Below are positions 32,572 through 43,314 of a stretch of 64,000 nt of DNA, one piece after another. Below the pieces are notes generated by a model. The model saw only the letters and a list, made by a program, of their open reading frames with translations, was not told the DNA's origin and searched no databases. Source of the stretch: Thinopyrum elongatum (lineage: Eukaryota > Streptophyta > Magnoliopsida > Poales > Poaceae); contig CM022301.1 in the NCBI GenBank assembly GCA_011799875.1, forward strand, positions 13,721,570-13,785,569. The letters run 5' to 3'. Position 1 is the stretch's first letter; every line of letters starts with the position of its first letter. A program made the position numbers and the translations under genes.

Positions 32572-33350
32572 CGGACTGTTGGTTTTTTCTGCGTGCTCCT
32601 CCGATAAATGATGCAATTGTTGATGCATGCATGGTATCTAATGTGCGGCAAATCAGGAGGGCACACGATCTTCTTGGCCTCATCGACACTAGTAGGACAC
32701 AGGTTCCCCGCAGGAAGAACCTTCTTTAGATACTTGAGAAGCTCATCGAGGCTTCTGTCGGTCCATTTGTTTTTAGCCTTCGTCTTTAGAAGTTCGAGCG
32801 TGAAACTCAAGCGCGTCACCTCAGGATCACAACCATCATACAATGGAGTCTTTGAGTCTACCTCCAGTTGCTCTAGCTTGGCCTCCTCTCTAGAAGCAGC
32901 CCTATCACTAGTCGTCTTCTTGCGAAGCAGGTCTCAAACATGAGGGTCCCACACGATTGAACTTAGTAGCGACGAAGGCTCCGGCGTGTCCGTGTCTTCT
33001 CTGCCATGTCCAGCCTCTTCTCCGCCCCCATGTCCAGCCTCTTCTCCGCCGCCATGTCCGGCCACTTCTCCGCCACCATTATCGGTCATCTCTTCATCTG
33101 GCCCCACGTCATCATTGGCTTCCCCGTCGACGTCCTCATAATCATCATCTTCACTTATCCACCGAGTATAGCCATCCATGAAACCAGTCATGAGCAGGTG
33201 CGCCTTCAAACGGCCTTCCTTAAAGGGGTCGAGCCAGACTAATCCTTTGCATCTTCGACACAGACATAAAATCTCCTTCCGGTTATCTTCAAACATGTCG
33301 TGCACTGCGGATCGCAACCATCTTTCCACCACCCTTGCACTGACCTTCAT
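32572..33350 (-). pseudogene. CACTA-2 transposase, N-terminal part
   Basis: ATG at 33350 gives MKVSARVVERWLRSAV, followed by the transposase-associated domain (CLCRRCKGLVWLDP, GFMDGYTRWI), an acidic linker, GHGGGEEA repeats and LLSSIVWDPHV. After a TGA near 32934 the frame continues through REEAKLEQLEVDS, PEVTRLSFTLELLKTK and LPHIRYHACINNCIIYR, reaching the retroelement insertion at 32571. The ATG is chosen by homology with CACTA-1 (8024). Confidence 0.9.
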
Positions 33351-33969
33351 GATCACTTGCACGGTATAATAAGCAAAAGGATTATAAACGCATGCATGCA
33401 TGCATCAAAGTCATACAATAATTCGGATGACCTTCCCTAAAAATAGGACAAATAGAGTTTGCTCGAAATTCGCTGAAACGGAAATAAATCGACATTTCAC
33501 CAAAACATAAGCAACTCATCTCATGTCACGCACAATTTCCAACATATTGCCTGATTCGGTCATATCGCACACACACACATATTTCCATTCATGCAAAGCA
33601 CATTTTTTTACTAACCTATCTCAAGAGAGATCGAGCACGGTGATGAGGTCGGTGTCACTACACACCTAGGGATTGAAAGTGGACAAAGATATGGCTTTAC
33701 TTCATTAAAAGGATAGATCTAGTTGGGGAGGTAGATATGTCACTTCATTAAATGGGAAGATCTAGCTAGTTGGGGAAGGAGATGGCTTTACTAGTGGAGG
33801 GAGGACAGAAAAGTGAGGAAGGGGTGCAATAATGGAGATGGTGGAGGGGGCATTAAAGTAGAGAGAAGAGAGGTAGGAGAAGGAAGAGAGAACAAAGCTA
33901 GTTAGTAGTAATGGGGGAGAAACAAGTAATGGAGGAGGGGGGAGGGGGGAGGGGTGGGAAAGGTGGCAG
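33351..33969 (-). promoter_or_regulatory. CACTA-2 transposase leader/promoter region
   Basis: Mirror of 7351-8023. Near the ATG: splice-acceptor-like CCGTGCA context, RY repeat (CATGCATGCATGCATC, 33391-33406), a single arm homologous to the gene-2 foldback (33421-33517), AT-rich sequence, then a G/A-rich tract (33780-33960), which is CT-rich on the coding strand. No protein is supported. Confidence 0.5.
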
Positions 33970-34330
33970 CTACGCCTTAGCAGCAGCGCGGGTACAAGAC
34001 AGGCGCTACTACTAAGTGCACTAGGAGTAGCGTGGGTCTTACGCAAACGCTGCTGCTAAGTGGGGCCCACCACGTGGTACAGTGCAACTGTAGTTGCAGC
34101 GGTGGGTCTATAGCCCGCGCTACTGCTATACTCTTAGCAGTAGCACTTGTTTATTACCACGCGCTACTACTATACCTAGCCCGGTGGTTATGATGGGGCC
34201 CACTTAGCAGCAGCGCCGTTTGGTACACCCCCGCTACTGCTAAATATATAGCAGTAGCGCGTTTCTTGAACCCGCGCTACTATAAATTAGCAGTAGCGCG
34301 TTCCTCTGACCCGCCCTACTATTAAACCTC
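33970..34330. repeat. CACTA-2 right subterminal repeats
   Basis: About a dozen AGCAGTAGCGCG / CGCGCTACTGCTA copies in both orientations, ending at the terminal inverted repeat. This is the transposase-proximal end. Confidence 0.85.
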
Positions 34331-34359
34331 CACCTATAAGGTTTTCCCTAGTAGTGTTT

Positions 34360-34578
34360 CTCTTTTCTTCAGTTCATCTTCCTCATGCTTATGTGCTTGT
34401 ATGATTACATGTTCTTCACTTGTATGTACTTTGTATGCATGCTTTCCGTATCTGTGTAGATCTAGTTTTGCCTCAGTTTATATTTCTTCACTCTGACTTT
34501 GGTCAAAGTCTTCAGAGTTTGACAAATTTCTAAAAATCTCCTATTCACCCCCCCTCTGGGAGTAAACCTGCGCTTTCA
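34360..34578 (+). mobile_element. 3' end of copia C (SIRE-type) 5' LTR
   Basis: Continues the LTR piece at 15446-15574. It has TCTTCACT/GTCTTCAG words, then TCCTATTCACCCCCCC followed by TCTGGGAG and the end GCGCTTTCA at 34578, just before the primer-binding site. The LTR start is not found, so the LTR is 5'-truncated by whatever rearrangement created 15320-15446. Confidence 0.75.
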
Positions 34579-34580
34579 AT

Positions 34581-34592
34581 TGGTATCAGAGC
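34581..34592 (+). other. Primer-binding site of copia C
   Basis: TGGTATCAGAGC two bases after the LTR end: the standard initiator-Met tRNA primer-binding site of plant copia elements. Confidence 0.85.
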
Positions 34593-34645
34593 AAGGTACT
34601 CCCTTGTTCTATGTGATTTTGGTTTAACCACCTAGAGTTTTAGTT

Positions 34646-36264
34646 ATGTCAACCGCAGGTATTACCAAGGTATCCGCTGCGTGCCCCATCTTCGATGGCA
34701 TAGACTATCCCAAGTGGAAGGCCATGATGAGGAAGCGTCTCCTATCGATGAACAGTGAGCTGTGGACCATCACTGAAATAGGACTGACAGATCTCTGCAA
34801 GATGGCACACGCTGATGACATTCGCAAGTATACTCTGCTGGATACTCGAGCAAGGGATATCATCTGCTCTATCTTATCCAGAGATGAGTTGAGGCACATC
34901 ATGCATCTCTTCAATGCAAAGCTCATTTGGGACAGGATCTCTGCCGTTTATGAAGGGCATCGCACTCGTCAAGATCCCTGGTTTGTTGAGTTCAAGAAAT
35001 CCCTCAAATCTCAGGAAGTTGATCCGGCCTCATCTTACTCAGCTACATGCCTCATGGCAAAAGGCACCAAGGTACTCAAACGTTCCTCATCTTCTTCAAG
35101 TGAAGGTGAATCTGATGAAAACTTGACTCCTAGCTATTCCAAACTTGCTAAAATTGCTGCTAAGCAACAAACTGCCATGGAAAGGATTCAAAATCTGCTA
35201 GATAAAAGCAATGATCTATTGAACAATGAAATGGAACGTTCTCAATGTCTGACTGATGGTCTTGAGCATCTTCAGTCAAAATATGATGAACTTGAAAGTC
35301 GTCATGTGGCCCTCTCAGCTAAACATGAGAAGCTGTCCTATGAATTTCTTCAAAGGAAGCAAGAACTCGAGAAGCTGAGAGCGTCTCATGATGATCTTCA
35401 AACTGAAAATGACTCATTACTCGCTCAACATATTAGTACCGCTCAGGAAGAATTTGTTGCACCATGCTTAAAATGCCTTGAATGTGAAAATGAAAATTCT
35501 TCAGTTGAATGTTCAAAGGCTTCAGTACCTACAATTACTTCAACTATCTCTGTGGCCACTAACTCCTCACCTGAGGATGCCACCAATGCTACTGACGAAA
35601 ATGTAGGGTTGAAGGAATTGTATGTCACAGGCATGTATAAAAGCCTCAAAGGGCATCAAACCCTTTGTGATGTGCTCAAGAAGCAAATTCTTCACAGGAA
35701 GCCTAGAAAAGAGGGTATTGCTTTTCAGAGGAAGCTGAATGCTGATGGTTCCTATTGGAAGCCTGAGCAGTATCCAAAAACCACATGGGTTGCTGCAAAA
35801 GGACCATCAGTAGACCCATCAACCCTCTCTGGCTATAACTGTGATTCTTCATGTTCTTCAGACGAGTCAATTGACTCAAACTTTAAACTGTTCAAGAATC
35901 AGAATGGTGAAGTATTTCCCAGATTTGTTGGTACTAACTGTAGGAATGGTTCCCAGTGAAGAAAATCTGGGTACCCAAAAGTATCATTGAGAGTCTTCAA
36001 GTGAATGTCATCATGACACCACCAATGAGGAAGAACCATCCCAGGAAAAATTCTTCACATGGACCAAAGTCGTCAAATGGTCACAGACCCACCTATGGTC
36101 GTACTAATGATTCTGTTTTGCAGGGAAACAAACAGAGATCTGATGAATATGTGCATTATTCTTCGAACCACTATGTTCACAAATCTTCAAAGAATTTCTC
36201 TGCTTATTCATTTGAGTACTATAACCCTCTAGTGAAGAGAAATGCATATTCCTCAATGCCTTAA
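34646..36264 (+). pseudogene. Copia C gag (SIRE-type)
   Basis: ATG at 34646 begins MSTAGITKVSAACPIFDGID. The gag core shows DYPKWKAMMRKRL, IICSILSRDELRHIMHLF and AVYEGHRTRQDPWFVEFKKS, followed by a Ser/Glu-rich segment. A long coiled-coil-like region (about 35140-35440: LAKIAAKQQTAMERIQNLL, LSAKHEKLSYEFLQRKQE) precedes YVTGMYKSLKGHQTLCDVL. 437 codons are open; one frameshift at 35956 leads to KKIWVPKSIIESLQVNVIM and a Ser/Asn/Tyr-rich tail to 36264. No CCHC knuckle is seen. Sequence family as in Maximus/Barbara-like elements; structural gag role. Confidence 0.85.
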
Positions 36265-36572
36265 GTTTTCCATCAATGCACTTTGTTACATGGCTTCTAA
36301 GCCACCCATTCAGATGTGGGTGGTTAAGAAGATGAACTAATCTCTTCTGCAGGGTCAGGTCTTCAGATGAAATACTTGTCTGATAAATTTGCTGAAGACC
36401 TGACAAAACGCTTGTTGGGATGCAAGCTAATCATGATGAAATGAATTCTTCATTTCACACATCCCTTATGCTGCTAGTTGTATACTGTTGACGAAATTCA
36501 TTGACGAAATTGATAATCATATTCTTCACTCTGAAGTGTATGAATTTGTAAGTGAGACTAATGCTTCTACAG
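36265..36572 (+). other. Copia C inter-domain decayed stretch
   Basis: 308 bp without a clean frame between the gag tail and the protease. CCCATTCAGATGTGGGTGGT resembles the end of the SIRE-type gag tail (IQMWVVKK). TTCTTCACTCTGAAG words and a short repeat (GACGAAATTCATTGACGAAAT) are present. Nothing else is recognised. Confidence 0.45.
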
Positions 36573-37356
36573 GATGATTCCACCAAAGCTACTGAATGTG
36601 TCTTGGACAGTGGTTGTACGAATCACATGACCAGTGATAAGAATCTCCTCACCGATGCTCCCCTTACTTCATCTCATCTGAAGCATATCACCTAAGCTGA
36701 AAAAGGTAAAAGCAAGGTATTGGGTCTTGGTAAGGTTGCTATCTCGAAGGATCGACACATGGAAAAGGTGATGCTTGTCGAGTCCCTTGGATACAACCTC
36801 ATGTCTGTCTCAATGCTTTGTGATCTTGATATGATTGTCATCTTTGGAAAATATCAATGCATTGTGCTGTTGGAATCTGACAAATCCAAAGTCTTCGAAG
36901 GCGTTAGGAGAGGTGACTTGTATATTGTAGATTTCTCTATAGGTCCTCAGCCTGCAACATGTCTATTAGCAAAAGCTTCAGAATGTTGGCTATGGCATCA
37001 ATAACTTGGACATGCTGGGGTGAGGAATTTGAGCACTCTCGTCAAGAAGAAGCATATCATTGGCGTTGAGGGTGTCAAATTCGTCAAGGATCAGCTTTGT
37101 GGTGCTTGTGAGTCTAGAAAAATGACCAGATCCAAGTACTTGGCGAAGAATATCATGACCACCACTTGTCCATTTGAATTACTTCACATGGATTTATTTG
37201 GTCCTACCCATTATGCCACACTAACTAATGCAGCATCTCTCTACAGATTCTTCATAGTTGATGACTACTCTTGCTACACCTGGGTGCCCATCATTTCCTT
37301 CTAGACTGAAGTTCAGAATGTCTTTAGATGATTCTCCAATCGGGCCATCACGAATT
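36573..37356 (+). pseudogene. Copia C protease-integrase, truncated
   Basis: One frame with in-frame stops at 36693, 37002 and 37302. Protease ECVLDSGCTNHMTSD (active DSG), then GKVAISKDRHMEKVMLVESL, GAG-pre-integrase (WLWHQ stop LGHAGVRNL, CGACESRKMTRSKY), and the integrase start (PFELLHMDLFGPTHY; FFIVDDYSCYTWV, carrying the first two acidic residues). At 37357 gypsy D begins, preceded by GAATT as candidate TSD. The rest of copia C would lie beyond gypsy D, outside the window. Confidence 0.88.
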
Positions 37357-38005
37357 TGTAATAGCCCGAGACCGACGCTCCAATTGCTTTCCATTTATTT
37401 TCGTTGTTGCCGTGTGTTTCATTTGTTTGTTGCATTCATCATCGCATCATTCACATCACATCAGCACTCCATGTCATCATGTTTTCAAAACTTGCATCCG
37501 TTCGTAGTTGCCGCTTCTCCCCGTTGGCCTCCGTTGTCCGTTTTGAGTCCAATCACACTCGCATGCGCCCACAGCATCTCTGAAATATTATTTTTCTAAG
37601 TGGGAATAAAACGTTCTCGGAATGGGTTGAAAGTTGCATGTGGTCTTATTATATTATAGGTAGACCGCCTGCCAAATTTTGCCGCATTCGAAGTCCGTTT
37701 GATAGCCCAACCGTTAAACTATAGTGGCACCATAGCCGGATAAAACGTCGGACGTTTTGGTGTTCCGAAACCTGTGTCGGGCCACTCTTCTTCCCTCTCT
37801 TGTCAGCCCCCCTCTACACAGCCCACCTAACCCATCTAAGCCCTTGCTCTCGCCAGAGTCGTCCGATCGCAATCCGATGTGAGAAAAACATCCCCCAAAC
37901 CCCTCCATCTAACTCCCCTGCTATAAATAGACAACCATCCCTTCCAAATCGGCCAAACCCTAGCCTCCTCCTTGTTTTCCGCAGCCCCCTCTCCAGTGCC
38001 ACCAC
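37357..38005 (+). mobile_element. Gypsy D 5' LTR, first segment
   Basis: Matches 59734-60377 of the 3' LTR. A TATA box TATAAATA lies at 37922-37929, followed by GACAACCATCCCTTCCAAAT; the 3' LTR copy reads CATAAATAG at 60300. Ends with ACCAC (38001-38005), duplicated at 53288-53292 around gypsy E. Confidence 0.85.
37922..37929 (+). promoter_or_regulatory. TATA box of gypsy D LTR
   Basis: TATAAATA in the 5' LTR, about 565 bp from its start, preceded by a C-rich segment; a typical LTR core promoter by position. Confidence 0.5.
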
Positions 38006-39281
38006 TATAACACCCCAAAATATTCTCCCTGCATTTTCAAAATCTTTTCTTTAAAATAATAAAAAAAATCTTTCAAATCATTTTGATCTTATTTTCTTCC
38101 TTTTGTTTTGAAAGCCATTTCAAATTTTAATTGGGTTTCAAATTTTGTTAAATGGTTCTATTTTGGATGGTTTACTTATTGGGTAATTATTTTTAAGAGA
38201 TCAAAAATAGTTTTCCTTTTAGCAAAGTTTTTGAAAATCTCCCAAGGAGATGGCCTTTTCATTTCCAGCACTCCAAAATCCATCCAATAATTTTTCTACC
38301 ACTTCTAAATTATCTCACAAGCCATTCCCACATTCCAGGATAATATCCAACACTTTCCCTCTCCACAAAAATATTTTTCATATTTTAAATAAATTCCAAA
38401 GTTGGAATTTGTATTATTCATGGTTTCTTTGAATTACAAAGGAACCATATTTTCCTCAACACTTCTGATCCCACCAAAATTATCCTAGCAACTAGATGGT
38501 ACCTACAACCCATTTCACCAAAAACTTTGGCTTCCATAGTTCAAATTTTTCAAAATTCATTCAATTCAAATTTGGACCAGAAACAAATTCCTTGCTCAAA
38601 ACCTATTCTAAACCACTCCAAAAATTCTGAAATTTTGCCATCACCTTTGTCTTGCATCAGTACATCACCACAAAAAATTTCGGAAATTTCAAAAATGCCC
38701 AAGGCCATCTAGCATTTCATCGAACACCTTCTATGCACTGTTCATAACTGACAGAAAATTCAGTTAACTGAAGAAGTTCAGAGAGAGGGAGAGATCGACG
38801 CCGTGCATGCCACTCCATTGCTCTCCTTCTCCTCCACGCTCCTTCTCCTCTTTAATGAGCCGCCGTGACCCCTCTGGTCAGTAGCTCACCGCGGACAACA
38901 CAGTACTTGGCTGGTGCAGCTACCGCCGTGCTCATCCACGTCGACCGAAGCGGATCGCCACGGCGCCCGCCATCTTCACTCTTCTCACCGCTCCCCTGCC
39001 TACCCTCCTCTCCACGCAGCGTCTCCTCCGCATCAGCGTCCCACCGTCCAAGCCGCTGGAGCCCGCTTGGTAGTCACCAGAGCCGGTCATCGCCGCCACA
39101 CCCGTACGGAGGCCACATCGTGGATGAGGCCGGAGAGCTCGAGCTCGTCCACGCCGACTCTTCCAGAATGCTCCACTGTCCTCATTTATCCCTCGCCGCC
39201 CCTGACCACCACCCCTAACCTACCACGCCTGCCGGAGTAACTCCGGCATCAGCCGCAAGCCACGGCCACCCTCGGATCGCC

Positions 39282-39289
39282 TATAAAAG
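39282..39289 (+). promoter_or_regulatory. TATA box of gypsy E LTR
   Basis: TATAAAAG in GATCGCCTATAAAAGGCCGT; the same sequence is kept in the 3' LTR at 50582-50589. Preceded by CCGGAGTAACTCCGG, a perfect palindrome (39231-39245). Confidence 0.7.
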
Positions 39290-41091
39290 GCCGTCCTGAG
39301 CCCTGTTCGAAGCTCACCGCACCCTCACCCAACCTCAATCGACACCCATGCCACTCCCCCGACCTCGAGGAGGTCGTCTTCCTCCTCTCCGACCACCGAC
39401 CCGCCGCCACCTCCATTGATCAGCACACTACCATCACTCCATCTCCACCCTCCAAACTCCACCAGTAGCCTCCTAGCACTCCCTCTCGTAAGAACCGCGT
39501 GTCAATTTGACGGTTGCCGGCCTCTCCGATGAGATCCACCACCACCTGAATCGCTGTCCGCCGCCGTCGACCTTGCCGTCGCTCCGGTGCTCTCCAGCGA
39601 CCACCACCTCCTCCCACCGACGCGGTACAACACCTCGAGCACGACCATGCCTGGACCACATTCTGATATGCCGGCGATCGCCACACCTCTTCTGTACTGC
39701 GCGCGGGCTCGTGCAGATTTGAACCTGGCGGGTGGACCCCGCCCGTCAGCATTCTCTTTTTTTCTGTTTTAAAAATGAAAGCGTATTTGGCGCTTTACGC
39801 TTTCTGCTCTGGAAAGCGCCTTCTGTCCGAACCATTTTCTTTTTTAAAACGTCCAGGGACCTGCTGTTTTGCAGAAAGACTCCTGGTTTTGAAACCTTCA
39901 TAGCTTTTTAACCTCAAGTCCAAATGACTTGATTATTTTTTTGAAATTCTTATTTTTCTCTCTAGTTTTTTTAGTATTTATTTAAAAATATTTTGAGACA
40001 AGTTTTTGTACAGTGATGGAATTTTTTATTTGAATTCAAATTTGTGTTTTTCAGAAAAAGAGGGGGAAAACTTTGCCGGAAATTTGGAGGGGTTTTCTCC
40101 TGACTAGTTTGGACAAGGCAAGCATATTTGAACTCTAGATATGGTGATTGCATATTGCATGACATGGTTGCATCGGTTGAGTTTGCACATATGGGTAGAA
40201 ATAATGCATGCATGCATAATCATGTCATTTGCTCACTTGCTTGCATTCCACTCAAGTTCTGGCAGGCATATGTTGTAGGAATCCAGGAGTGTGCTCCTAC
40301 CTTGGACGTGCCGGTGGGCATGGGCCATATTTGACACGGTGGTGTCGCGTGATACATGTGGAGTATACCGGTGATAAAAAGCAACACCTCCTGAGTTGAC
40401 CGAGATCGAGTCTTGTTCCGTTGCACCTAGCTGAATACCGTGCTACCATGGGACCTTCCACAAGGAAGGTATGGCTTAGTAAGTTGTCAACCCCTGTCCG
40501 TGTACACACCACATAGAGGGCCACGATGAGGGTTTCCATGGCCATGGACTAAATCCCGTCATCGGGTCAGGGGGCATGGGTGTTTTCGGTTGTAGCCGAG
40601 AGGGGGTCCGCCCTTGTAATCCGCGCGTATGAATAGTGATCACATGCTATTCGAGATTGTGGTCTCCCCAACTTAGAGTTTTTCTGTAAAGATGCTTTGG
40701 GTGATTCCTAGCATCTGGATGGTTAATCTGGTGTGTGCTGGTCAGGCGTGTTCTCAACCCAAAGATGGTAATGGGAATTAGTCAGTGTCACGGTACTGAA
40801 TAAAGAAAGCTCATCCACGTGGGTAAAGAGTACACCCTCTGCAGAGTTTACCTATTCGAATAGCCTTGTCCACGGTCAAGGATGTAGCCGGGAAAGGATC
40901 AAGTGTCGGTCCTGGTGTCGGTCTTTGGAGGAAATAATAAAAATCAATCATGATTATTTTGCAGGATCATTAGTGTCACTACTAATGTTATCATAAATAT
41001 TATTGATGATATGGATATTATTGTGGACTAACCCGTTTCTCTTATTTTGTTTTCTGAGTGTCTCAGGGGCTTGCTAGACTACCCCGGACCT

Positions 41092-41330
41092 TCAATTTTA
41101 TTTTCAAGACCTTACGAGGCGTCTCTCGAGTTCTCGGGCGGTGCTGTCTCACCTGACTCTGTTGTAGATACCCGTTTGACATTTCTTTTCAAGACCGACC
41201 GTGGCATCACTTTTTTTGATACCCGAGTGTCATTTCTCTTCAAGACCTTACGAGGCGTCTCTCGAGTTTTCGGGCGGTCCTATCTCACCCGACTCTCTTG
41301 TAGATACCCATTTGGCATTTCTCTTACTTT
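41092..41330 (+). repeat. Tandem minisatellite in gypsy E LTR
   Basis: Units starting CAAGACCTTACGAGGCGTCT alternate with a shorter CAAGACCGACCGTGGC unit, each followed by GATACCCGTTTGGCATTTCT-like sequence. Two long and one short unit. The same block is at 52405-52640 in the 3' LTR, with differences in length. Confidence 0.75.
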
Positions 41331-41964
41331 CTTAATGTCTCCTGGGCTGGCTAGACTACCTGAGACATTCATTACCTTCTATTTTATTAAGCTTGATTAT
41401 GACTAACATGCTCTGCTTACTTCTACATCATTTTGATATTGTCATACCATGCTTAAGATTCTAGTTAGCATGAGCATTTAGTATGATCCAGCATGAGCAT
41501 ATGCATTCATTATATCTTTTGTTCATTATGTTTGTGAGTACATTCCAATGTACTCACTGGCTTGTCCCTGGCTATTTACTTGGCCAGACCTGGAGGAGGA
41601 CGAGTATGCTAGTGAGCCCGACGCCTAGAAGAGTTCCCAGTCAATCAACCTATGATATTGGAGTCTACCACATATATCATCTGCAGAGCTTCCGCTACAC
41701 AAATAAAATAGTCAAGCCTCACACTGACGCTTGGCTCTATTTTATTGTATCAGTATTATAGTACCACCACACCACTGTCATATTCCGCCACCGTAGTATA
41801 TTGGCAAGGATGTAATAATTTGTTGAGCACTCAAACTCAACCGATGTAATATTATGTGTACTGGATATCTGTATCAAGGAAGTCAACCAGTTGTGTTGAT
41901 CTTGGGGCTGGTGTGACTTGGGGCTACTCTGTGATATATTCTCAGAAATGGGTCCGACAAACCT

Positions 41965-41976
41965 TGGTACCAGAGC
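41965..41976 (+). other. Primer-binding site of gypsy E
   Basis: TGGTACCAGAGC, five bases after the LTR end at 41959; one base from the usual Met-tRNA site TGGTATCAGAGC. Confidence 0.75.
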
Positions 41977-42125
41977 TAGGCTGATGGTAGGAAGCCCTAG
42001 GCACGATCGCTAGCACACGAGTCAGTACTAACATTTTTAGCATGCATCTCATGCATTGTACCAAATTTTCCTTGGTCATCATATGCTTATGATATGACTA
42101 TTTGGATTTTTGTCTACTGTTGTAG

Positions 42126-42920
42126 ATGTCTGGTGGCAGCTATTCATCCCAGATTTTCGCCAATGAGCCCGCGGGATTTTCCCGTCTTCTCATCGTCATC
42201 GCTAGAGACGCGATGAGATCTTCAGGCCGTCCGGAGTACACCGTCTTCCCTGATAGGATCACGGACACCCTGACTATGTACCAGGCCTCGGTATATATTC
42301 GGGGCGGAAGTGCCTTATCTTTTTGCAACTATCTCTTTATGGGGAGAGTCATACCCTCCGAGAGGCATGCAATTCAGATGGTTGCCCGTGAGGCCATCGC
42401 TTGTCTCAGGGACATCCTGCCAGTCATGCAGACCCGTCCCTATCACTACCTGCCATGCCATGTCCCATACACCAGCCACTATGCCTTCTCCTGCACCGCG
42501 GGAGAAAGGGACGAGGCAATCGAGCCCCTTGTCCAGTATATCATGTCGCCGGAGTCAGTCTTCACCTCTCTGGTGGATGACCATCTTGCTGCATGGATGG
42601 ACTTGGCTCGTGCGAGGATCCCTCGCAGGAGTGAGTTCCGTACCCCCTCACCACGCGCTCCCCACCTTCCGACTCCACCATATGATCCTCCTCCCCGTTC
42701 CGCGATTCGGCACTCATCCCCGAGTGATGAGGCTAGCTGCTTGGCTGCACCCGTTCCAGTCAGAGCTCCGCCACCAGCGAGCACGGTGCCACCACCAGCA
42801 GGCGTGGCATCGACATCTGCCCGACTGGAGACTATTTCCGAGGAGGAGGAGGTCGAGTCATCAGTACCTCATCTAGGACTCACCCTCGGCCAGACCTACA
42901 ACGTTCCAGACACTCCGTGA
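42126..42920 (+). CDS. Gypsy E extra protein, dsRBD-like N-terminus (264 aa)
   Basis: An intact frame upstream of gag, with no stop although the neighbouring gag-pol has ten. I recognise no named family. Residues about 16-98 follow the alpha-beta-beta-beta-alpha order of a double-stranded-RNA-binding domain: helix FSRLLIVIARDAM, strand PEYTVF, strand MYQASVYIRGG, strand FMGRV, helix ERHAIQMVAREAIACLRDI. Residues 100-165 look globular (HYAFSCTAGERDEAIEPLV). 166-230 is Pro/Ser/Arg-rich, and the end has an acidic patch (SEEEEVE). No signal peptide or membrane segment. It sits 150 bp after the primer-binding site in a different frame from gag. The fold is inferred from pattern only. Confidence 0.7.
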   Translation: MSGGSYSSQIFANEPAGFSRLLIVIARDAMRSSGRPEYTVFPDRITDTLTMYQASVYIRGGSALSFCNYLFMGRVIPSERHAIQMVAREAIACLRDILPVMQTRPYHYLPCHVPYTSHYAFSCTAGERDEAIEPLVQYIMSPESVFTSLVDDHLAAWMDLARARIPRRSEFRTPSPRAPHLPTPPYDPPPRSAIRHSSPSDEASCLAAPVPVRAPPPASTVPPPAGVASTSARLETISEEEEVESSVPHLGLTLGQTYNVPDTP

Positions 42921-43314
42921 GGGTAGACGAGGCATCCCCACCGCAGACGACTTTTATGAGAGCGCAGTTGTAAAATATTTATTTTCTGTTTCTTTTCTTT
43001 TTTGTAAAATAGCGAGCTGTAGACTTGGACCACAGCGTGTTATGTGAGCGGAGTAGTACCTAAGTCCGAATAAGTGGTCATGTAGAATACAGTTTCTGTG
43101 AGCATCTTGTATACTAAAGCCATGCTTGTATAATTAGATTATGCATGTATAATAAAATCTAGCATGTATAATTAAATCTGCATGTGTAATATAACTTGCT
43201 GCCTTTTCATACCTGTGTCTGGGGGGGAATTTATTTTCAGTCTCTTAAAATTTTTATTTTCTGCCTTTATGATTTCTTTTCTCATTGGTGTTACACAAAT
43301 ACCGCAGAAAGAAA
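42921..43314 (+). other. Spacer between extra gene and gag of gypsy E
   Basis: 394 bp, AT-rich, no gene. Contains three near-repeats of GCATGTATAATAAAATCT (about 43125-43190) and TTTTGTAAAATAG words. Could hold an intron or a second leader for gag. Confidence 0.45.

Larger units (their letters stand above)
15575..34356 (-). mobile_element. CACTA-2 DNA transposon (10.6 kb plus 8.2-kb insertion)
   Basis: The ends are CACTACTAGGGAAAACCC at 15575 and TTTTCCCTAGTAGTG ending at 34356, with 3-bp duplication TTT (15572-15574, 34357-34359). Both genes lie on the minus strand: transposase from 33350 towards 21652 and gene 2 from 20236 to 16571. An Athila-like retroelement (24362-32566) splits the transposase. 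Net length is about 10.57 kb. It is a longer relative of CACTA-1 in inverted orientation, 1.5 kb away, and retains the complete gene 2 that CACTA-1 has lost. Confidence 0.95.
38006..41959 (+). mobile_element. Gypsy E 5' LTR
   Basis: 3954 bp, colinear with 49304-53287, ends GGGTCCGACA. AT-rich first 800 bp, GC-rich middle (38780-39760), TATA box at 39282-39289, a tandem-repeat block at 41092-41330. Open frames in the GC-rich part are present in both LTRs on both strands and are composition artefacts. Confidence 0.92.

Noticed and set aside
38865..39752. Open frames in the GC-rich part of the gypsy E LTR
   Set aside because: Present in both LTRs on both strands with no domain signature; LTR promoter/leader sequence.
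42310..42876. 188-codon frame overlapping the gypsy E extra gene
   Set aside because: A +1-frame shadow of 42126-42920; the main frame has the plausible start, regular secondary-structure pattern and longer length.
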